64,000 bases of DNA from Azorinus chamasolen (Eukaryota > Mollusca > Bivalvia > Cardiida > Solecurtidae): assembly GCA_963576725.1 (NCBI GenBank), contig OY755240.1, positions 96,816,316 to 96,880,315 of the forward strand, read 5' to 3'. Numbering within the stretch: position 1 is the stretch's first letter; every line of letters starts with the position of its first letter. Positions 56,690 through 64,000 of the stretch are shown here, piece after piece. The notes beneath the pieces are model-generated. The model ran no database searches. It saw only the letters and a list, made by a program, of their open reading frames with translations, and was not told the origin of the DNA. The translations under genes were made by a program, and so were the position numbers.

Positions 56690-57550
56690 GAATCAGTAAA
56701 TAAAAAGTTATTGTCCCGACAAGACAATATGAAAAAGGGGAGTAACTCCAAAAATATTGATGCTAGAGTTATTCCCTTTGTACATGACACTACACCTCAT
56801 CATGCTTGTTCCATATGAGAAGTTTCAAATCAATTGAACCAGTATATAAATAGTTATTAACTGAATAAGAAAATATGAAAAAGGGGAAGAACTCCAAAAA
56901 TATAGATGCTAAAGTTATGGCCCTTGTGCATGACACTACCCCTCATCATGATTGTTATATATGTGAAGTTTCAAATCAATTGAACCAGTAGATTAAGAGT
57001 TATTGTCCGGGAAAACAAATATGAAAAAGGGGAATATTGATGCTAGAGTTATGGCCCTTGTGCATGACACTACTCCTCATCATGCTTCTTCAATGTGTGA
57101 AGTTATAATGAATTTGGCCTAACTTTGTAGGAGACATGGCCCGGTCACGAAACGTGACAGACGGACTGACAAGAACATATCAAAAAGGGGAAGAACTCCA
57201 AAAATATTGATGCTAGTGTTATGGCCCTTGTGCATGACACTACCCCTCATCATGATTGTTCCATATATGAAAGTACAAAAATGAGTCATGCAGGAAATAC
57301 CACATACAGAACAAACACTCGCCCGAACAGCAACACAAGGAAACAGCAAATGTACATGGGTAGAAAAAACAACAAGAGACGCACAAAGACAAAACAAACA
57401 TTCAATAGGAGGAAGATGGAAGTACCGCCTTGGAACGGTCAGTGACAAAAGTCACCGGGGGTTTAAACCGGTTTATGGGCGCCCAACCTCACCCTTATTC
57501 CATCCCCATCCTACAAGTTTCAAATCAACTAAAAAGCTTTATAAGCATGG
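56690..57550. repeat. ~150-bp tandem repeat (AAAAAGGGGA type), interrupted by P16
   Basis: Units marked by TATGAAAAAGGGGA, ATTGATGCTAGAGTTATG, GTGCATGACACTACCCCTCA and GAAGTTTCAAATCAATTGAA; four units. Confidence 0.85.
57270..57513 (-). mobile_element. PLE subfamily B tail in the tandem repeat (P16)
   Basis: AAAGTACAAAAATGAGTC to CTTATTCCATCCCCATCCT. Flanks rejoin as TATATGAA / AAGTTTCAAATC, implying at most a 2-base target duplication. Confidence 0.85.
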
Positions 57551-57596
57551 ACCCTGATCAGGCTCTGTTCTGTTTGCCTATAAAATAATATAGAAA

Positions 57597-57805
57597 GAGT
57601 AAATCACCTCTAAACTGGAAATTTAGTAGAGAATTATTTAGATACTTTTAGGCAGATGGCTGCTTAATGCTGGGTAAAAGTCATTAAAAAAGCTCCTAGA
57701 GGAGTTTTCAGCACAATTATCATCCCGTATTAAGCTGCCACCTGTCCCCAAGACTGATATCTGCACTGGCTTTAGCGTCCTTTTTGGAGGGGTGTTACTG
57801 TAGTA
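57597..57805. repeat. MITE family C
   Basis: AGTAAATCACCTCTAAACTG to GGAGGGGTGTTACTGTA; core AGCTCCTAGAGGAG. Confidence 0.75.
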
Positions 57806-57899
57806 TTCTACAGGTTCTGCCATGGTCGAAAATACTTGTGTTCATTGCCATAATAAAGATTAATTTAATTATTATTCATGGTGTCAATATTTCTTACAT

Positions 57900-58715
57900 G
57901 GATATTAATGTAGTGAAGGTTTAATAAGTTTCAATGCTAATTACAATAGGTTCTATTGCAGAACAAGCAAAACATTACTTCAGTGAAAATATATGTAAAC
58001 GTAGTAATTCTTCACCTTCGGTCACTTTCTTCTTCTTCCAATATAAGGATAGGGATCCTCATGGAACGTATTTTACCCTGTGTTTAAAACCAGTCTGAAC
58101 TGGGTATACACTATATGACACTAAACTAGATCAACTTTCAGATTTCCCTGTCAAACTTGGGTTTGCACTATTTTTTAAAACTTTGATCACAACTTTTGTT
58201 GCTACACCGAGTGGTTGTAATGTCATGCGGATATATTTTCTCTTACATGAGCACAGCTAGCGATACGCACCTACACACATGTGAAAGCCGAAACATTATT
58301 ATGGCCAAAATCGAAGGCTAAGGTGGATAGACTTTGATAGTTTACGTTCTGTCTTATGTAAGCTTTAACCCTTTCCTTCACATTGACGCCTTTTGACGCC
58401 TCTGTAAAAGTCACCTTTTAAAACCATTATAATAAATAGACCATTTGCTCCTATATAATGGTTTCAAATCTACAAAGTTTTCCATGGGGAGCATGGCCCA
58501 CACACCCCTATAGCCACGATGCGTACATTACATTTGGAGTCAGCTTCGCTGCTGACAGTTATGCGGATAGACTTTCTCTTGGGTCGTTACCAACCTTTAT
58601 CAACTAGTAAAATATGTTTGTCTGGGATAAATTTGTAATATGGGTTTGTACCAAAATACTGTACAGTCGCGATAATACGACCACTCAAAAGAAGTAACTC
58701 GTTATCTCTTCTGGT
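57900..58715. other. No gene seen
   Basis: AT-rich; a family-A MITE start lies at 58367 (TTAACCCTTTCCTTCACATT) and a family-C end at 58663 (ACAGTCGCGATAATACGACC). Confidence 0.45.
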
Positions 58716-58716
58716 C

Positions 58717-58834
58717 CCTAGTTGTTTGTCGCTCGGTCCATGGCTTCAAGTTGTTTGTCGCTCGGTCCATGGCTTCAAGTTGTTTGTCGCTCGGTCCATG
58801 GCTTCAAGTTGTTTGTCGCTCGGTCCATGGCTTC
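58717..58834. repeat. 29-bp minisatellite, 4 units
   Basis: TTGTTTGTCGCTCGGTCCAT + GGCTTCAAG repeated exactly. Confidence 0.95.
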
Positions 58835-58904
58835 TCAAACGCTTAATCAAATAATGTAAACTTAAAGTTTGAGAAGACATTTTGAGGATTATTATGTAAT
58901 TTAT

Positions 58905-59190
58905 GTAAACAGCTCAATTAGGAACTGTCAAATAAGGTCTGTATTATTTTATAAGCCAACATGCACCGTATGTGGTGGTGACTTGGCCTAGTCGTTGAGC
59001 GTTGAGTTGTTAACACTGGGGTACGGGGATCTTATCCCGGATGGCATTTCGAAATTCCACTTAGATGATTTTAATGACTCTCACCCGCACGAGTGTGCCT
59101 CCTCTCCATCCAGGGGTTAAATGTGTACGTGAGAGGGTCATTAGTCGCTACTGCGGCTGTGTGATCGTGCCATAAATTTTTTTTTATGTT
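58905..59190. repeat. MITE-SINE composite, second copy
   Basis: GAACTGTCAAATAAGGTCTG and ATAAGCCAACATGCACCGTA precede a tRNA-like head (TGGCCTAGTCG, GGGATCTTATCCC); the body has CCATCCAGGGGTTAAATGTG. Confidence 0.7.
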
Positions 59191-59383
59191 AGCAGTGCTC
59201 AATATTGTAGGCGATTGGCTCAATGACCAAGGGAATAAATGGAGAGTCGTCTGAACGGTCAATCTTACTAAAACAGACTATAGCTATATTCTTTACATTT
59301 CTATTTTGAAAAGTCGTGGAATGCGTATTTACTAGGTGAAAGGTCTAGCAATGATTGGGTCTTTCCCGTGCCATGTCAGTCAT

Positions 59384-61140
59384 AGACACAGACACAGACA
59401 GACGCAGACAGACAGACAGACAGACAGACAGACACACATACACACGCACACACCCACACACACACACACGCACGCACGCACGTACGCAGGCACGCAGGCA
59501 CGCACGAACACGAACAAAAGCACAAACACAAAGACACAAAGACACCCAACAAACATGAAAGCAAGGGTGACAAAGAGAGTACCGTCTTGGAACAGTCAGT
59601 GACCACTTGGGTTTTAAACCGGTTCACGGACGTCCTAACCTCACACTTATCTAAAAGTCATTCTAGCTTAACAAATAGTGTGAATAAAGATATCCCCGTC
59701 AGACTCCCCCATAATATACAAGACGGTAAACACAGGGCAGTATGTATACAATAGCATGATAACGAATGTGAAAGTCCGTCAAATATGTACTCAATGACTT
59801 TTCTAAGTCAGAGCAACTGCTGGGAAGTCGTTAAAGGCATCTTAAAGCTCAAAGCACCTTCATAAGTGACCCCCAATACACAGTGCTGATTAAAGACACG
59901 ACAGAGAAAAGGCAATACACGAGTCTGGTAAGCTCATCCCGTTTCTGGATTAAGAGTATACCATCATAGAGTACTACCCTCGGCCGGTCATCGTGCAAGC
60001 ACAGACGGAAGTGTAGCTACTGATTGTAAAGGGTCAATAACCAAACATGCAGTGCGTTGCAATATAATAGGGTCATAACCTTTCTTCCTAAAAGTGTTAA
60101 AGCGTTTAATAAACAAAACAAATTGATATGAGTTTGCAGATATCATCACCATAGAATTCTGGATGAGAAATACCTTGTTGCAGTAACGTGCGTATATTGC
60201 AATTATATTTACCAATAAATTTCGATAATTAAATTTAGAGAAAGTTTTCCAAAGTTTGTGATATCTGTAACCTTGCTTAAGAATTTTATCAGTTATAACT
60301 AAATTGCGACTGTTAAAATATTCTAGCAATGAACGGGCTTGGGCCAACCGAATTAGGTGAAAAATATAAACCCCATAGGATGTAGAACGGAACATATTTC
60401 CGCCTTGAAAGGATAATTAACAATTCTAAAATTAAATTCTTCCCTTTTATCGTATATTTTGGACGAACGTTTATCATTTGTGGTGGAAAGATTCAAATCT
60501 AAAAAGGAAGCCATACTGTCAGATTGATTCGCTTTGTTTAAGGACAGTTCGTTTAGGTATGTTGAAAAAATCATAGTTTCAAAATAAGGATTATACAAAT
60601 TTAAAATATATTTTATTAAAAGTATTAACAATATCGGCCTGTGTATCAGGTTTTAAGCTTAGCATAAAACCCCACTAATAGCAATACAATCACAAGTCTG
60701 TAACAAGAGGGGCACAATTTGTACCCATAGGTATACCAACAACTTGATGATATTTGGTATCCCCATAACGCAGAAATATAGTATCTAAAAGAAAGGTGAA
60801 AGATCTACAAACATCTAGGCAAGTCCACATCATACAATGTTCAACTTCTTAATTCGAAAAGAATGAACGTTGAACATTACAAGCAAGGAACATTTTATTT
60901 TCTCTGGCAAAGGATTTTCTAAAAATCTAATAAGTTTATCATTTATAAGATGGTGAGGTAGAGTAGTATAGAATGTAGAGACATCATACGAGCTCAGTGA
61001 AGACATGATATACCGTTCATTATCAAGTTTAGTAAAAACATAATTTGAATTTTTATGGACCAAACGAACCATTAATACAAGAATAGTTATGCATTTTATC
61101 ACAATAACATTTTACATGTTCGTTGATAGTTGTAAGTAGT
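59384..61140 (-). mobile_element. PLE copy with RT core, frameshifted (P17)
   Basis: Minus strand: SSYDVSTFYTTLPHHLINDK (motif A, 61102-60830 frame), loss of frame across the GTNCAP/YLDD region, then YFETMIFSTYLNELSLNKAN and SKIYDKREEFNFRIV (60631-60353), FRSTSYGVYIFHLIRLAQAR to the C-terminus (60395-59988). Tail at 59960-59384 with CAGA and CACG microsatellites. Used as the empty-site reference for copy P9. Confidence 0.8.
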
Positions 61141-61199
61141 TGGCAATCCGAGGTGTAAAAAGTCGCTTATTTTTCGAGGTCCATGGCATATTTTAGTAG

Positions 61200-61550
61200 A
61201 AATGTTTGAATACAAAAGTGTGTTGCCAGATACTAATCACTTGTGGTTCTGGTCCATGCCACTGCCAAAATCCTCTTTGAAGGTCAGAAACTAGGTCAAA
61301 GGTCAAATGAGTGCAAAAATGTAATAAAATCTCTGTATAGCATAAAATACCCGTAATTTTGACAATTTCGACACTTTGTTTTGCATTTAATTTCTTAGCA
61401 TTGTTTCAACAGTAAGTATAGAAATATTAATGGCACATTTAAGGAATTTGAGTGACCTGTGATGATTGCAAAACATCGTTTTAAATACGTTTACAGTACA
61501 TTATCATACAGTATAATTATAACTTTGATGCAAATCTGTGCAAGTTATAG
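61200..61550. other. No gene seen
   Basis: Contains GGTCAAAGGTCAAATGAG; otherwise AT-rich. Confidence 0.45.
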
Positions 61551-61554
61551 TACC

Positions 61555-62720
61555 TCTTCACGCAGATGTGCATCCGATGTTCATCAATGTGCCGTTCTCA
61601 GTCCTTTCCTTTCCCTCATAGGCAATGCTCACCACACGGAATTCCTGTGCTCTCCCTGTCGACTCTTTGCTGACGCATCACTTTTGTGCCGAGTCAATAG
61701 CAGATGCAGACGTCTTCCGGAATAACATCGGCAGTCTGTAAGAACGGGAAGAGACTGGGTTCAATGCAGAGAAATGCTAGGTCCTGCTTATCATCAACAA
61801 GCTGACACACATAGAGACCAATCATACTGTTCATAGCAAGATACGGACGACAACAAATAAGGCAAAATACCTTTGGATGCTACTGTCTTCTAAATTGTCT
61901 TGGAAGGCCCATATCGATATGGTCATAAAGAAGGAAAACTGATCTACAGCATTTCTAAGTAGGAACCATGGATCCTGCCAAAAGTCAACCAAGGAGGAAT
62001 GTTACAAACCCCAGGATCAGTCTGCAGGTTGAGTACACATCCTGTGTTTTGGACCCACATACCAAGGCTATGGCAAATCGTGAGGAGATGGACCAACATA
62101 GAGCTACAATGTTTTTTATTTGAATTGTTGCAGAAGACGCAGCGTTTGTGCCATGCTCAACATGATTTGCTCAAACAGAGGCAGAAAAAAGTAAAGGCGG
62201 CGATGTGCTATAGGTTCGTAAATGATTTTGTTGCAGCTGACATCCCATCTTCTGACGCCCTCTCGGTGCACCTACAAGAGGACACACCTTAACCCTTCGC
62301 TTGCTATTCACGTCAATATACCTACCTGTCAATAGTGAAGACCCAGATGAGACAGCTCCTGCAGGAGCTGTCTCACCAGGGTCTGCACTATTTACAAGTT
62401 GATTGTGCAACCAGTGCACTCCACAGCAGTGATTGCACAGCGAAAGACTTGTACACAGTGAAGATATATGTAATTATACAACAGGGCATGGGTAAAGAAG
62501 GAGAAATGTATTTTAAAATTCAGCAAGCGAAGGATTAAGATTCATTCCATGGTTTTGCAGGACCAAGTTCCTGAGGGAATATTGCTTTCACTCTGCTGTC
62601 AATATCACCTGGAACAAGCTACTATAACATCAGGTGATATCTCCTAACTTTCCAGGCTGGGATCTCAGCTGTCATGTAATATTCTTCTGTTTGCAATTTG
62701 TTTAAGCTGATTTTTTTTAA
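61555..62720 (+). pseudogene. LINE RT remnant (Jockey/CR1 style), interrupted by MITE E
   Basis: Scattered over three frames: CRLFADASLL (FADD box mutated to FADA, about 61660), FNAEKC-like and KYLWMLLS-like segments, SWKAHIDMVIKK, ECYK, then KVKAAMCYRFVNDFVAADIP (62190-62250). After the MITE at 62288-62540 it resumes with RFIPWFCR-like and LLTFQAGISAVM. Many stops. Confidence 0.65.
62288..62540. repeat. MITE family E inserted at TTAA
   Basis: TTAACCCTTCGCTTGCTATT to CAGCAAGCGAAGGATTAA; perfect core AGCTCCTGCAGGAGCT. LINE coding sequence continues on both sides. Confidence 0.9.
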
Positions 62721-63002
62721 TTTGAACGTTGGACCCCCTCACCTATGTGCATATCACAATGGTGCGAGGAGCCTGCTTTAAAGCAGCCAAGCTCAACAAA
62801 ATAAGAAGCAGAAGAAGAAGCCACAAGCACAGAGTTGATGTAGTATACTAGTACTGCAGTATTCAACAGATGCATTGAAATGTCGTCATTCAAGGCAAGT
62901 GCAGACATGAAGTGTCCCATCTTCCATCAAATCATGATGAGGTGGATACATGAATTGTCCTGCATGCCTTCAAGGCTTGGTTGCTGCTAGAAAGGGTTAA
63001 TA

Positions 63003-63240
63003 TGGAAAAATAGTCAAACAGGGAGAGCCACACACGACATGACACCGCACCAAACACCATCAAACAAGAAACGGTAAAGCCACAAGACCAAACATAACAG
63101 GACGCATATCAAGACGTAAAACATTAAACATTAAGCATATTAAACAACAAAATTGACCGTAGGCTGAAAGCAGGAGTACCGACTTGGAACGGCCAGAAAC
63201 CAAAATAAGCTACAGGGGGACTGTAGCTGTAAGGCTGGGG
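63003..63240 (-). mobile_element. PLE tail of a third, diverged subfamily (P18)
   Basis: TGGAAAAATAGTCAAACAGG, GAGCCACACACGACATG and GTACCGACTTGGAACGGCC align with the tail ends of subfamily A. The ACCG/CGGT hairpin survives as CCG/CGG. Confidence 0.65.
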
Positions 63241-63504
63241 ACTGTAAGGCTGGATAGTTGTCAAAAGCCAAGATTGTGATGTACTGCTTGTACTGATATA
63301 CCGTCTTGGACCTTTATAAGGCACTGAAGTCTGGATGAGGGCTGGGACCTCCAAGAAAACAAAATTGTATTTTCCGCAAGTTATCTCAAGATGTCTGCCG
63401 GAACATTTTTGGGTTTCATGCAATAACTGGATGTGAGGCAACCCTTGCTTTCAATGGAATCGGAAAGAAGACCTGTTGGAAGAAATATTTTACATGTTTT
63501 CTTT

Positions 63505-63990
63505 CAGATATTTGAAGAGGTGTATGGCCATACAAGGCACAGACGTTTGATGCTTGATGCCAATGGAGAATCCATTGATGATGCAAGAATTTCACAATAT
63601 GGATAAGGTTAAGAAAACACTTGAACTGCTTCCAACAACAAAGGATGCACTAAAACTGAAAATTGCTAGAGAAAACTATCAAGCTGGTATATGGATCTGA
63701 GCTAATAGATATAGAAATGAATGCTATTGATACTAACGCATAGCAAGGTGGTGCCGAACCCTTATAAGTGGTTTGGAAATGTACCAACTTCTCCTGATGC
63801 ATGCATTAAACAAGTTATGGGTGCAAAACCAAGTGCAAATCTATTCGCTGTAAATGCTTCAAAGTAGCTTTAAAAAGCACACTAACATGTGTTTGCGATG
63901 GTGTTAATTGTACCAATCCAGCAAATATCCATACAATTATAGTGAATTGATTAGTGACATTAAACAGAACTGAAAGTTTTGTTTAGGTGT
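63505..63990 (+). pseudogene. Degraded Cys-rich ORF common in invertebrate genomes
   Basis: Pieces in shifting frames: IFEEVYGHTRHRRLMLDANG, ELLPTTKDALKLKIARENYQ then AGIW, SPDACIKQV, and KSIRCKCFKVALKSTLTCVC with CxC spacing. I recall the pattern LPPTKDAL...ANYQAGIW plus a terminal Cys-rich block from many uncharacterised invertebrate proteins, perhaps transposon-linked. Stops and frameshifts make it a pseudogene; it runs to the window edge. Confidence 0.5.
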
Positions 63991-64000
63991 TCATTTACCC

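Noticed and set aside
63495..63560. Exon 6 of the host gene (acceptor-like TTTCTTTCAG before ATATTTGAAG)
   Set aside because: The phase inherited from exon 5 runs into a stop after 15 codons, while the next frame reads into the degraded Cys-rich ORF, a separate repeat-like sequence.

Overview
The window looks like repeat-saturated nuclear DNA of a marine invertebrate, most likely a bivalve mollusc. That assignment is inference from the mix of transposons, hairpin-type MITEs, tRNA-derived SINEs and long microsatellites. There are no bacterial-style operons. Almost every long open frame is transposon protein, low-complexity repeat or tandem minisatellite.

Layout. 1-4.0 kb: a Gypsy-type gag gene (minus strand) split by a Penelope-like (PLE) retroelement, itself invaded by a second PLE copy that carries a 960-bp perfect (AC)n tract. 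4.0-6.6 kb: a dead LINE of L1/Tx1 type with a poly(A) tail. 6.6-11.6 kb: a CTAGTAG-rich minisatellite split by a 2.5-kb LINE whose reverse transcriptase frame is open; its two flanks are identical 791-bp direct repeats. 11.6-24 kb: microsatellites, a bivalve-type dispersed repeat, a PLE copy, many hairpin MITEs and a 54-bp minisatellite. 24.3-56.5 kb: a host gene on the plus strand, described below, whose introns are packed with PLE fragments, MITEs, LINE remnants, a foldback transposon and SINEs. 56.5-64 kb: more tandem repeats, PLE copies, a LINE remnant and a degraded cysteine-rich ORF.

Host gene. Five short blocks with good splice signals (24283-24338, 26596-26611, 33396-33540, 47413-47530, 56316-56452) join in consistent phases (0, 1, 2, 0, 2) into one frame of about 155 codons. 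It starts with a signal peptide and continues past the last donor, so the gene probably runs off the right edge. I do not recognise the protein family.

Repeats as a system. At least eighteen PLE pieces share one 3' module: an AAACCGGTTT palindrome, then two small hairpins whose stems are mostly kept by paired or wobble changes. Copies are 5'-truncated, lack poly(A), often have tandem tail units, and no GIY-YIG domain follows the RT. Several MITE families end at TTAA (piggyBac-like) and one ends at TA (mariner-like). Nested insertions allow relative dating, and some sites compare directly with an uninterrupted copy in the same window.
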